Assembly (NCBI RefSeq): GCF_022682495.2
Contig: NC_071388.1
Coordinates: 177,163,622-177,227,621, forward strand
Reading direction: 5' to 3'
Source of the DNA: Desmodus rotundus
Taxonomy: Eukaryota > Chordata > Mammalia > Chiroptera > Phyllostomidae
Length of the DNA: 64,000 bases
The notes below the pieces were generated by a model. It searched no databases, had not been told where the DNA came from, and saw only the letters and a list, made by a program, of their open reading frames with translations. Position numbers and translations under genes: made by a program. This document shows positions 47,211 to 58,587 of this stretch, piece after piece. Positions within the stretch are counted from its first letter, which is position 1; the number at the start of each line of letters is the position of its first letter.

Positions 47211-48664
47211 AGTGAGAGAAAGGAACAAAGTAGGAGAGAAAATAGGCAAGAAAAAAATAGAAGGACAAAGTGAGAGGGAGGGATTAGGGAAGGAAGAAAG
47301 AACAATTAGAGTAGACTAAAAAGACCATCTTTTCAAAATGAGAAAAAAACTACTTGTAATATTCAATAATGTGAGTACTTGTTGCTTCCCCAAACCAGAA
47401 AAAATATTTTGAAGCAAATCTAATTCTACTTATTATTTAAAAAATTAAGTTGTGTTATTTTTTAAATGTAGATAGAGATTAATAGAATACTATAGACATA
47501 GTTATGACATCAAAATAAATAACAAAAGCATTTTCGAGGGTAATGTTCTCAAAATTTAAAACAATAGTACTACATATTGAAAGAGGACACTACTTAAAAT
47601 TTTTAAAAATCTCAGCAATTATTCTGTTTGAATTGTTTATTAGAAATGAGAATATATTTTCTTAACAAAAAAGAAACCTTATCTTGGAGTTTCTAAGTCA
47701 TAAAAAAGCAATTTGTTGGCTTTCTTTCCCAGATTCCAAAAAATCTTCTTTAACATAAATGCATATACTATTAAATATGTATGTATACAATTGAAATTAC
47801 ATGTGCATAAATGTAAATGTTTTAGAAGGACTTAAATGACTGCTTTCTTTAAAATATTTTAGTAATTAGGATAAATACAGCAAAAATAAATTACTTCAGG
47901 GGTATTGTTATCATAAATAGTTTCTGTATCACTTTTTAAAAAATATGAAATTCATGTTTCAGATATAAATTCCAGATTGTTACCCACCAAATGATACTAA
48001 AATAATAAAACATTTGCTAAAGCAGAACATAAGCAAAACATCCTCAAAGGATGCTATTGGTAACTGTAGCTAATAGCAAAGTTGTTAAGACAGCTAATCC
48101 CATTTGGAAATCTGTGCAACTTGATGAGCAGATGCCTGAAAGATATTAGTGGGAGATCTGAGATAATGAAACATAATTACAGAGTCAATTTTTAGCAGAA
48201 TACATTCTAAGGCAAAAAAAAAAAAAGTTTTAGATGCAGAATATTTTCTGGCAAAATAAAGTGATTAAGCCTTCCTAACAAATGCTTTCATAACCTTACA
48301 AAACTGAAGTAAAAGTGGGTAGCTGTCAAAAAACTAATGTTTTCTCTTTGTTCTACAAAACAATAAACACTTTGTAAAATAATTGTACAGTAAAAATAAT
48401 TACCAGTACATGTTTTCCTTATTTCTTGATTTAGGTTTTTCTATATTTTCCACAAGTAAGTAATTGATAAGTTATCTGATACTCTTGATTCATTATCAAT
48501 ATCAGATCAGGGAGTTAGATAATAGATCAATAATTTCTTACAAACCTTTATAATAAAATATATAATGTGGCCATGATAATCCATCAAGTTCAAGGTGACA
48601 CTCAACATCTAAGATTGCTTTTATCTCTAAAAATCAATTACCCAGAAGGTCCAGTTTTAGACTG
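47211..48664. other. Unassigned very AT-rich DNA
   Basis: A purine-rich stretch lies at 47210-47300. The rest is AT-rich with no recognised exon or repeat. Confidence 0.45.
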
Positions 48665-48845
48665 TGAGTGCTTAAGAGTAGAAACTAGGGAGGCAAACAG
48701 TCTGTATTCCAACTATATAGTATAGTAATACGACTCAATATCTCTAGTGAATTAGACCAATTTATCCCCTGTAAACTCTAGTTTTCTCCTTTTCAAAGAG
48801 AGATGGAACAGCCCTTATAGTAAGCATGCTGTAAAATTACCAGTT
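48665..48845 (+). repeat. MIR SINE fragment
   Basis: 'gtgagtgcttaagagtag', 'cagtctgtattccaacta' and 'taaactctagttttctcc' follow MIR landmarks. Diverged. Confidence 0.5.
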
Positions 48846-48926
48846 CAATAATATCCTTGTTGAGGATGGAGGTAGCGATGATGCCTATTCTATAAGGGTT
48901 CTAAACTTCCTCTGCAGTCATCTTAC

Positions 48927-49067
48927 CTGGGACTGAACGGTGAGGCCCCCTCTCACATTTTCCTTGAGAGCTAAAAGTATCTACACTGAAGTAAAACGTT
49001 GGAATTCCACTTTCCAGTCCCTGGCACCTGCACAGCTCCGTAGTTCTTACACAAGGAGGTATGTAGA
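48927..49067 (-). other. Exon-like segment (unassigned)
   Basis: On the minus strand a pyrimidine-rich acceptor 'ggccttttccttcttcaag' precedes 141 bases that stay open in one frame. They end at 'cagtcccag|gtaaga', a good donor. The length is a multiple of three. The peptide (start VYIPPCVRTT, end HRSVPG) is not one I recognise. Chance pairing of splice-like motifs is possible. Confidence 0.2.
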
Positions 49068-49496
49068 CTTGAAGAAGGAAAAGGCCATCCCTAAGTATGT
49101 GGGGGCCACATCTGAAGGGTGAGAGCCCCCAGAGCCAGCACCGTTTTCTCTGAGATTTTTTTTTCACTTTACAGTGACAACTACATGGCAAAGTCCTAAC
49201 ACTTCAAAGGTGTAAATCTTGAGGATGGTTATATTTCAAGTAAGAAATGAGAGTCCTGAGCAATTTGATGAAGCGGAATTTGGAGGTTCAGGTGCAAAGA
49301 TCTGTGCTAACGAAAACAGAGAGAATTAACAGGCTATAAAAATCACAAAAGCTAGAACTATGCAGTGGATTAGGGTTTGATGGGGAGCCCTTGTGATGCT
49401 AATGAGGAGCAGCAAAGTGCTCTGAAAGGCCATCACTGGAATACAGCTCTTGGGTCCGAGGCTGAGACCGTTTTCATCTCTCACCCTGACTTGCAG

Positions 49497-49578
49497 GCCG
49501 CCAGTAGGAAATTTACAGGAGAGCGGAATTCCATCCTTTTCCTTTGGACCTAAGGCACCTTGAGAAGCGGTTGCCAGG
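49497..49578 (+). other. Exon-like segment without coding potential
   Basis: The acceptor 'catctctcaccctgacttgcag' precedes 82 bases ending at the donor 'ccagg|gtaagt'. All three plus frames contain stops, so it could only be a non-coding or untranslated exon, or chance. Confidence 0.2.
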
Positions 49579-50369
49579 GTAAGTCTTCTTATGTTCAACT
49601 CACTCTGGGGTTAAAAAATGACTACCGCGGCTGTGGGAAGGATATTCAGTGCCTCTCTGATGTGCCTGTTTCCTTCCTATTTAAACTTTTGCACATTATG
49701 TCGCAGAGGGTGGCACTTGCCCAGGATTTGAAGATGGCAGAGTGCTTCTGGGGCATTAGTGGTATAGTTTGTGGAAGATATAAACTTGAATGTCTTTGTA
49801 ATAGATACTGACTATTCAAGGAAAAGTTTTGCTGCCTTTGATCTTAAGATTCATTACCTTGTTCTTTTAACTCTTCCAACCTCTTTCTCATGTTCTTAGC
49901 AGAGTTACAGATCTAGGAACTAATAATTATAGTGAAAAATGTAAGTGTTCGCCGCATAGAGAATTAAATTATTGATGTTTGTTGTATAAACAGGAACACA
50001 TTCATCTGAAATGTTAAATCGTTAGATTTATGTTTTTAAAAGGAAGTCATTATAAGAAGAAACAAAACTCAGGTAATGGGTTCTTTGCCATCTCTCCAAG
50101 CAACGTTAAGTGTTCATTCAAGGTCTGATGAATCAGTAGTGTGGTCGACGTAATTATAATTGTGGGACCCAAATACAACATATACCACAAGTTTGATTTG
50201 ATCCTCTGGAGATTCCCTTAAATTCTGAGAGTCTAGATTATAAGATGATGTAGAAAGTTGTATATATGACACAATTATCAGGCAGAACTTATGTGTGTGT
50301 TTGCAAGTGTGTGTGAGAGAGAGAGAGAAAACTTTGCAGTGTGGGGGAGCACACTACTCTTACCTTGGC
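49579..50369. other. Unassigned DNA
   Basis: A GT/GA-rich tract at 50296-50330. No gene recognised. Confidence 0.4.
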
Positions 50370-50880
50370 CTAAGAATTAAACTGACATATAACAGATTAA
50401 CAGGAGAAAAATACACAAATTTACTTAGGTTTTTTTTCATGTATGTTGGAGTCTTTAGATGGAAAATGAAGGTCTGTAGGCCTATCAGGCCCAAAAGTGT
50501 ATATCCCCATTTACACAAAGAATGATAAACTGTGGGGATGTGACAAGATAGGGGTCCTGGGCTAGGGACAGTAAGTCGTGGGACAGTGACCAGTACCTGT
50601 AGGAGGGGAAAACCCACGGGAGATAAGGGCCATTTTAGTGAGTTTGTAGCAGTCCATTCCAGGTCAACTCCCAGTCTCTGGTGATAAGAAAGAATGTTCT
50701 CTTCCAGGGACAGGGAGGGCGCTTTCCTCATGGGAAATTTTACGACCTGCTTTTAGGAGGAAAAGGGGAAATCTGACAGCCCTCCACGCATCTGCTTTTT
50801 TCAAGTACTTTCAGCTCAAAATAATCAACACGCCAAAGTGGCATTCTGGGGTGGCTTGTTCTGAATAAGTTTACCTGATA
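50370..50880. repeat. Probable old LTR-like repeat
   Basis: Text such as 'aacagattaacaggagaaa', 'gagggcgctttcctcatgg' and 'ataatcaacacgccaaag' recalls an ancient mammalian LTR or ERVL-type repeat, but the family was not settled. The 123-codon minus frame at 50360-50731 lies inside it. Confidence 0.4.
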
Positions 50881-51713
50881 AACTTTCCAAGTCACGGAAA
50901 AGGAAACAACAACAAGTCTTTTAAATTCCTAGTGTGGAAAAAGTAACTGTATCACAGACAGGGGTGCATACGTGTGCTGGTCGTTCACAACACGGCAGTT
51001 TGCGCGGGGGACACACTGCGGTCCTTCCGTTCACAGCCCGATGAACAGTCTGAGGTTTGCGTGTAATTTAGTCAGAAAATCAGCCATACGGTCAGCAAAG
51101 ATTTTCAGGTCATTAGAAATTTGCACTATAACTTTTTAAATTAGCAAGATACATAAAATTATAATGAAAAAGATATGCTGCTGGCATGAATTCATGTCTT
51201 TAGATTGTTCATTGATCCCAAAATACTTGATGTGGTGAAGGAACATAATAGAAAAATAAAGGGACAAACTGAACACTAAAAAATTTTCCTGTTCAAAACC
51301 AGTCGATTAGAAAAACTTATGAAATGATGAAATGAACTATTAAGGGAATGATAAAGAGAAGCTAAGAAAGACAATAGATAATGAAAAAAGTGCAGGTAAA
51401 TTTTCATATAATGTAAAGTATGCACATTAAGGCATTTAAAATGCGTGTGGAGCTCTCATAACGCTGACCTTAAAAGTGGAAGAATCAGAGATAATACAAA
51501 CACAAAGGCTAAGGTCATTAAATAGTATTTGTTCCTGGGGAACTAATATTGAATGAAGAAGATGTGTAGCAATTTTTCAAATCCTGCCTTACGTTACACA
51601 TTCCCTGCTGGAATTGCTTTGTGCTCTTAATTTTTTTTTTTTTTTTGGTATGTCGCACCTTCAGATTAGTTGTGCCGAGGGTACAATTTTTAAGATAAAA
51701 GAAAATTACTTAC
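50881..51713. other. Unassigned DNA
   Basis: A short CpG-containing stretch at 50960-51060 has no repeat signature I recognise. A T-tract lies at 51631-51647. Confidence 0.4.
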
Positions 51714-51781
51714 AGGCCCAGACAGATCTGTAGGCATTTTCAGTCAATGCCAACTGTGAAGCGTACTGGGCTGTCCACTCC
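51714..51781 (-). other. Candidate coding exon (unassigned)
   Basis: On the minus strand the acceptor 'gcctgagcttctgtctcag' precedes 68 bases and the donor 'gggcct|gtaagtaat' follows, with perfect GTAAGT. A branch-site-like 'gctaattcac' lies about 50 bases upstream. Only one frame is open. It starts EWTAQYAS and ends AYRSVWA, with balanced amino-acid usage unlike a compositional artefact. No repeat was recognised here. I cannot name a gene. It could be a real exon of an unseen minus-strand gene or a coincidence. Confidence 0.3.
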
Positions 51782-52304
51782 CTGAGACAGAAGCTCAGGC
51801 TTCAGGCTATCGGAAGGCCTGAAGTGTGAATTAGCTCTGTGGATGCAAAGCCTCTTCTTACTTGAAATACTCTCAGCGCCCCAGTGTAGGAGGCCCACCC
51901 CAAGTTTATTCTGTCTTAGAAAGTAGTGATTTAGAGAGTTAAAGCCTTAAGAACTCGTGTCCAGAAATGGAGCTCAGGAGTAGCCTTGCAGGTGCCCTGA
52001 CGATTATTTTGCCCCTCCCTGAAACAAAGCAGTGACGTGAGCACAGTAAGTAACCCTGATACCTGTGATGTCAGTGAAAATCGATGTTTGTGGGGTTAAG
52101 TTTTTTTTTACTGTGTCTCACTGTATGTGCAAAACTATTCAGGGTCTCACTTGTATAGATTCCATGAGATCGTCTTGTTCCAGATAATGTGAATCTTGAG
52201 GAGTTTTCTTTTTCTTCTGTTGACATGGGTGATGGTGGTTTATTTTGGCCTCTCTGGCCCCTCATCCCAATCCCCGAGCTGTTTTATCATGTAATATTTT
52301 TTTC

Positions 52305-52722
52305 AACAAGAGAACAAATCGCCTTTTACTTATGTACTTTTCAATGACTTTAAATCCTTGAGGGGCACAGCATCACATGGGTTCTGTGACCAGTGGCCTG
52401 AGCAGGAGGGCTGCTTCGGAATTTGGCACGAGCCAGCCACTGTTTCCTTGAGTGCGAGTCACCTTTCCCCAGGTCACTCTGGTTTTGTTTGGTTGGCCAC
52501 CAGGAGCCACTGTGTTGCTCTTTGCTTTGTACACATAAGTACGTCTCTTGCCTGGACAGGATTCAGTTTCATCTAGAACATAAACACCTTTGATTTTAAG
52601 AAGAGCTGTGTGCTCCCTCTGGTTCCAGAGACCCCACTGATAGCCAGCAAAGATGACCTTGGACCATGGCCTTCCACAGGAACTTCCTGTTCCCAGCAGG
52701 GTCCACAGGTTCCAACATGGCA
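52305..52722 (-). pseudogene. RPL35A: Processed pseudogene of ribosomal protein L35a
   Basis: On the minus strand 52681-52350 aligns to the complete 110-residue eukaryotic ribosomal protein eL33 (RPL35A), a 60S-subunit component. Diagnostic stretches are AIFAGY-like [36 protein letters not shown] and [13 protein letters not shown], then SG. The coding remnant is 332 bases against 333 in the functional gene. A single-base loss near 52435 shifts the last 30 codons, the start codon is no longer ATG, and several conserved residues are changed (for example FYLGKR to SCPGKR). It has no introns, and matching 5' UTR text ('ctgtggaccctgctgggaac') and 3' UTR text precede and follow it. This is a LINE-made retrocopy. 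Confidence 0.93.
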
Positions 52723-54672
52723 ATAAGATGTACCATATAATAAGTTTAATAATTAAAAAATTAAGTTCTGGGTTATCTTTACTGAACCTACTCCACATAG
52801 CCAAGTAGGTATTTCTCAATTCTCTCTAAATCTATGGTGATCTAATCTTTTGTTTTTTTCCTTGATAACCTCACATGAAAGCGCAGGCCCTTAGATTATT
52901 TCACTCAAATCTGAAGTGCTTCCTTACTGAGGACGCCATCGAAATGCACAGCAGAGGCCAGGAATTTCCTCTACTTCTTAAACTTCCTTTGTTTTTGCTA
53001 ATGTGCCATCCTCTTCAACTTGGGTTTCTATTCCCAAACCCCATTTCCCTCTTCTAATTCCCACAAACAGGAGTACTTTTTAGTTCTCAATGGCCAACAC
53101 TGAAATGTTCATAGTTGAGAAAATAGTATACAGGAAATAAAGCTATGTGTAATAGAATCTCTCGTAAGTGTACCTCAGGTAGGAGAAGCGTTTCCCTACA
53201 ATAAGTAAAGAACGGCCCACCGTTCACTGTGAAGCAAACGACTGGTTTCCAGGACTGCAGGGCGGGTGTGTGAGAAAGGAACCATAGACACAGCCCTCGC
53301 AGGGCCTGCAGGACAGCAGTGGGTGGAAATGACCAGGCCACTTGTCAGCACGTCCCTGATGACAACTGCAGTACCTCAGTGGACAAAGACGCATTTTGTG
53401 CTGTTCAAATCCCCGCATTTCAAGCACTTCTATGGAGCTCTAATAAGAAATACCTGCAGGCTGTCCAGACTTTACCATATTTAGTCCTTGATTCCAAAAG
53501 CCTTCCAAAAGAGCCAACATTGGCATTTCATTCTTTTTTAAAAATGATAATAAATTAAGGGTGAGTCCGGCCCCAGAGGTGAACTATATCTAGCCTACTC
53601 ATTTTGGGGCCGAATGCCTTGAGAGCTTAGTTACCAGGCATCTCTGGATGTGCTATCTGAAGATTGGCAGTAGGTGGGGGGAAGGTAGAGGGGCATTGTT
53701 TTGCTTTTGATTAAGTATCCTGGTTTGTGTACAAGTAAAAGCAAAGCGCTGGGCTGCTACTGTTCCTAGTGAGATTCCAAACCCTTCTCCAGGTGAAACA
53801 GCAGCCTTCCAAAGTGAGTCATTGACTGCATTTGTAAAGCTGTAAAGGTGGGGTACCCCATATTGTAAAACAGGTCTCGGGATTTGTAACCACACCTATC
53901 ATGTTATAAAAGAAAAGACAAGAAAAGCTGGAAAGCAAAGTCAAAACTATGCTCCAAAGCAAAACACTGACTCCAGCATTTTGGCAAGGGTTCTTTCTTT
54001 GATTGCAATCATTTCAAGGACTGGGTGGCCTCTTTCTCCAGTCTTCTCTCTTCAGAGAGGCAAATCGAAGCAGAAGAATTAGACTGATCTTTCTCCTGAT
54101 AGGACCCAAAGGGCAGGATGGGATTGTGTAACACTGATGGAAAGAGGATGAAACTCTTGTTACTGTTTTCCAGAAGCGAATCTGAGGGTTGTCATGGTAA
54201 CACACCAGGGTATAAACCTATTGTCAGCTTCAGGGTACAATTTTGGCTTACATTCTTAAAAGAGGATATCAAGTGCTTGCATTAAAGAGTGAGAGATGCA
54301 TCTTTCTGGAAGCGGACTGAAACTGATTTCAGATTTGGGTTTGGCCTTTTGAGAGAGTAGGTGCGGGGAGAAAACGTAAATACATCCACTGCTATATTAT
54401 GCTAAATCTGGGGGCAGAAGGCATGCAGAGGAGAAAGGGCTCCCACTTGGTAGTAGGACTAAAAGAATCGGAAAGTCAACAACAATTGGAGCGTTTGGGA
54501 ATCTAAATTTGCACGTTCTCATCAGAACTGAAGTATAAGAGAAATTGCTGTCAACGAATTAGCTCCTTTGTTGTCCTCTTGCTGTTGTTACGGAGCACTC
54601 CATTTCAGCAGCTCCGATGCTGATGTTGTCCTATATTCTTTTCATGTTGAAGTCATTGCTTCTATGTATTAA
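52723..54672. other. Unassigned DNA, no gene seen
   Basis: Several short frames on both strands at 53087-53558 overlap one another and carry no domain. 54014-54205 (minus) is also unrecognised. Confidence 0.4.
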
Positions 54673-54676
54673 TAAC

Positions 54677-55874
54677 TGTAACCAAGCAGCTTGGGGTCTG
54701 GCTGTCTTCCACTGTGTGCAAGTGTAACACAAGGATTTACGGAGAAGGAAAAAGGTCTTTATTAACAGGGTACCCAATAGGGGTGTGAGTGGTGGGCTGG
54801 GTGGGAGCATCCCTGCTCCAAGCCAACCTCTTCTGCAAAATATAGAAATTCCCTTATTCCCAGAAAGACAGAAATCCAAACCCATTCCCGGAAGTTCCCC
54901 ATCATTCCTTATCTGTCCTTTTGGAGCCCAAGGAGGCTACACAAACAGGTCTCCAGCAATAGGCTCTCTCTCTCTCTTTGGGCTACGAACTTGTGGGTTC
55001 CAGTATTGACATCATCTTGTGTAGCTTCCTCTCTGTCCCTGGGTCTGGGTTGCATTGCTAGGTCACTCCAGCCAGTTATGCAGGGCATCCTTCCACGGAG
55101 CCCGGGTGCCCAAAACTGTTCTGCCTCTGGGGTGGGAGAACTTCCCCAGCCCACACGTCTGTGTGCTGTTCTCGAGGCAAGAGAGTGGAAACAGTCCAGG
55201 ACCTTTACTGGGCGGCGCAAGGTCATAGCGTCCTCTACAGCCCACCTGCGGCAGGACACGTGTCCTGTGGGTGGGCCTGCTCCAAACCGTGTGAGCATGG
55301 CAAAGCAAGAACTGTAAGTGGCCCCCCCTTCCTGCAGGATGATGTGACACTCCATGCCCCACCCTGACCTGGGGCAAGGGGCAAGGAAGAGAGCGAGTGC
55401 TTCTGAAGCCATTTTAAAGCCTTAGCCCAGAAACCCATGCACAGTTGAGCGTCTGGCTTTTTAACCAATGTAGGCCAATGTCAGCCACGTCTGTCACAGT
55501 GTCTTTGCCCCTCGTCTGGCTGCCATTTTGCAGAAGGGGGCAGAAGTTTCCCAACCTGAGATGCACAGGCGCACAAGCATCTCGTCCTGAGGCAGGGCGT
55601 TCTGTCCCTCCAGCTAGCACAGGCTCTTTGCAGGCTGTGTCTTGAGCTGCTCAGCTGCAGGGGCAATGCACGCAGGTTTGTGCAGCCACACTGCCTTTGT
55701 TTACAGTAGTCCGGGGCTATGGGGAGGCTGTGATGCTGTTTCAGTTGTGATTTCAATCCAGGCAGCCTGCGGCACTTCCTGCAACCCACTCCAGTCTGCG
55801 GGGGAGGTGCTGGCTCTGGTGCTGCTTCTGGGGTCCCTTGCCTGCTCCCCAGCCAGCGAAGTCACCCTGTTACA
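54677..55874 (-). mobile_element. Solo retroviral-type LTR (endogenous retrovirus)
   Basis: A GC-rich 1,198-bp block in AT-rich DNA, bounded by 'tgtaacc' on the left and 'ctgttaca' on the right, so it has TG...CA ends with imperfect inverted repeats. The direct repeat TAAC sits on both sides (54673-54676 and 55875-55878). Read on the minus strand, a polyadenylation signal AATAAA (complement of 54758-54763) lies about 85 bases before the end, as in an R-U5 region. No primer-binding site or gag/pol/env sequence follows, so it is a solo LTR left by recombination. A 4-bp duplication would fit a gammaretrovirus-like integrase, but alignment ambiguity allows 5. The family is not identified. Confidence 0.75.
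54909..55412 (-). other. 167-codon open frame inside the LTR
   Basis: The longest ATG-started frame in the window, on the same strand as the LTR. It has no signal peptide, membrane segment or domain I recognise. Comparable frames exist in other phases of the same GC-rich block (for example 55063-55377 and 54991-55317), which argues that the length is compositional. Long LTRs of some betaretroviruses do carry a frame, but I have no evidence that this one does. Confidence 0.3.
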
Positions 55875-56056
55875 TAACTTCATATAGCCGTCCTCCTTTT
55901 TTACAGAAGATTATAAATGAAACAGGGTCTCATCGCAGCAGGTTACTTACAGACACTTGTTCCTGGTAGAAATCATTTAACACTATGGGATTGTGCAACT
56001 ACATTTTCATCTAACTTTTTATTTGAGTATGGTAGTATCAAAGCTTACTTCTTTGG

Positions 56057-56084
56057 GGTTTGTTTGTTTGTTTGTTTGTTTGTT
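56057..56084. repeat. (GTTT)n microsatellite
   Basis: Six to seven GTTT units just upstream of the HAL1 insertion. Confidence 0.9.
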
Positions 56085-56174
56085 TAATTCACATGGCTTG
56101 TCTTTGGAGGACCAGGGCTCTGTACAAACAGGCATGTCTTCCTGGAGCTTTTACCTTTACTTGAAAATTAGAGG

Positions 56175-58587
56175 AGGACTTCTGGTAAAGACAGTGGCAC
56201 ACACAGCTCACCTCCTCCCACAAACACATCAAAATTACAAGTAAAATACAGAACAGCCATCACTCAGAACCATCAGAAATCCAGTTGAATGGAAATCTGA
56301 CAAATACAGAATTAAAGAAACCACGTCCATCCATATGGTTAGGAGGGGCAAGGCATAGATGGGCTGGTTCCACATCCACGTGTGGTGGATAAAAATTCAG
56401 GAGGGATATCTCAGGAGCCAAGGGTTCATCCCAGCCAAGGGTTCTAGTGCCAGGAGATAAGACCCCAAAAATTCCAGCTGCAAAAACCAGCAGGAATTCA
56501 GTCGGTGGAAGAAACTTCTAGAGCCCCAAGTAGTTCCTCTTACAGAACCCACACTACACTCACCTACTCAGACTCACTTCCTCTGAGCTCCAGCAGTGGC
56601 ATAGCAGCTTGAAAGGCACCAATGGCCTACAAGAAGGAACTGAAGTGGCTGGGATCAAGGAAAGCAGAGGCCTTTGCCCCTTTTCTGAACTCTACCCCCA
56701 CAGAGCTGGCAAACTGGTGCCATATCTGAGACTCCATCAACCAGGGCGTTTGCCCCACTCTGGAAAACCCCTGAGACTCTGTCCCACCCAACTTACCAGC
56801 CCACCCAAGCTGCTTCTCCATATAAATGGCTGGTCTTACCTCATGCTTCACAACCTCCATAAACCTCTCAAACAAGCAACAGCTGGTTTCAGTGAGCCCC
56901 AGGCCTGCCACTAGTAGCAGCCAGCCTAGATTCATAACTTGGCTTCTCCTGGGAATTTCCAAGCCCAGCACATGTAGCAGTCATCTTAGATTGCTTTACA
57001 GCTCAGGCAGGGTGGCCCAGGGCAAAGCACCACCACCCTGTCCCTGCACAGCTGATCCTCCACGGTGGGCTAAGGGTGGTCAGTGGTCACAGCCAGTCCT
57101 TGCAGCTGACTGGCCTGGGTGAATCCCTCCCACTGACTTGCCAACAGCAATCAAGGCTCAACTACAAGAGAAGGGTGTACTCAGACCAAATGAAGAGCGC
57201 ATCATGAGTACCCAGTTTAAGTCATAGGGGAGTCTGTGCCCTGGACCCTACAGGATACCTACCATATACCAAGCCAGAGAGTCAAAGCAGGTCTACCTAA
57301 TACATGGAAACAAACACAGGGAGGCTGCAAAAATGAGACAAAGAAATATGGTCCAAATGAAAGAACACATAAAAGCTCCAGAAAAAGAGCTAAACATGAA
57401 GGAGATAAGCAATCCCTCAGAGGCAGAGTTCGAAACTGGTTATAAGGATGCTCAAAGAACTTAGTGAGGATCTCAGCAGCATAAAAAAGACCCAGGCAGT
57501 AACAAAGGATACACTAATTGAAATAAGAACAATTTACAGGGAAACACCAGTAGAGTGGATGAAGCCAAGAGTCAAATCAATGATTTGGAACATAAGGAAG
57601 CAAAAAACAACCAATCAGAACAACAGGAAGGAAAAAAAAATCCAGAAAAACTAGAATAGTGTAAGCAGCCTCTGGGACAACTTCAAGAGGCCCAACATCC
57701 TCATCATAGAGGTTCCAGAGGAAAATAGAAGGAGCAAGACATTGGAAATCAATCTAAAAAAAAAATAGTGAAAGAAAACTTCCCTAATTTGGTGAAGGAA
57801 ATAGACATGCAAGTCCAAGAAGCACAGAGAGTCCCAAACAAGATGGATGCAAAGAGGCCCACTCCAAGACCCATCATATTAAAATGCCAAAGGTTAAAGA
57901 TAGAGAATCTTAAAAGCAGCAAAAAAAAAAAAAAAAAAAAGCAGTTAGCTACTTATAGGGAGTACCCATAAGACTGTCAGAGCTGATTTCTCAAAAGAAA
58001 CTTTGTAGGCTAGAAGGGCCTGGCAAGAAATATTCAAAGTCATGAGAAGCAGGAACCTATAGCCAAGATTGCTCTACCCAGCAAAGCTATCACTTAGAAT
58101 TGAAAGGCAGATAAAGTGCTTTCCAGACAAGGTAAAGCTAAAGGAGTTCATCATTACCCAACCATTATTATATGAAATGTTAAAGGAACTTATTTAAGAA
58201 AAAGATCAAAATTATGAACAATGGAATGGCAATAAATACATATCTATCAAAAATTGAATCTAAAAATCAAACTAAACAAACAGGAAGAACAGAGAATCAT
58301 GGATACAGAGAGCATTTTGATGGTTACCAGATGGGAGGGGGGTGTGGAGGAATGGGTAAAGAGGTGAAGGGATTAAGAAATACAAATGGATAGTTACAGA
58401 ATAGCCATGAGGATGTAAAGTGCAGTATAGGAAATGGAGTAGCCAAAGAACTCATGCACATTTCCTATGGACATGAATGATGGTGTGGGTTTTGCCTGAG
58501 GGAGTGGGGGGTGCTGGGTGAAGGGAGGCAAAGGGGGAAAAATCAGGACAACTGTAATAGCATAATCAATAAAATATAATGAAAAAA
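56175..58587 (+). mobile_element. HAL1 (half-L1) retrotransposon, full length
   Basis: A 2.4-kb element flanked by 'gaaaattagagg' at 56163-56174 and 58588-58599, so the insertion is complete. It has a roughly 1.2-kb GC-rich 5' UTR starting with an 'aggacttctggtaaag' motif like L1 5' ends, then one ORF1-type region at about 57330-58197, then a 3' UTR ending 'aataaaatataatg'. There is no ORF2 (endonuclease/reverse transcriptase). ORF1 is broken into frames at 57236-57445, 57448-57654 and 57768-57971. Its C-terminal half still shows ENFPNLVKEIDMQVQEAQR, KRPTPRPIILK and a final LLYEMLKELI stop, the RNA-binding part of ORF1p. It is not active now and depended on L1 machinery in trans. Confidence 0.88.
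57330..58197 (+). pseudogene. L1 ORF1p-like coding remnant of HAL1
   Basis: Degraded ORF1 reading NMKEISNPSEAEFETGYKDAQ-like coiled-coil N-terminal text, then the C-terminal domain given under the parent element. Stops at about 57445 and 57654, an A-run insertion at 57919-57938 and frame changes disrupt it. The functional protein binds L1-type RNA as a trimer. Confidence 0.75.

Noticed and set aside
50360..50731. 123-codon minus-strand frame
   Set aside because: Lies in a probable old LTR-like repeat and has no domain.
52682..52819. N-terminal extension of the RPL35A-like frame
   Set aside because: The 46 codons before the L35a match derive from 5' UTR and flanking DNA, so the longer frame is not a fusion protein.
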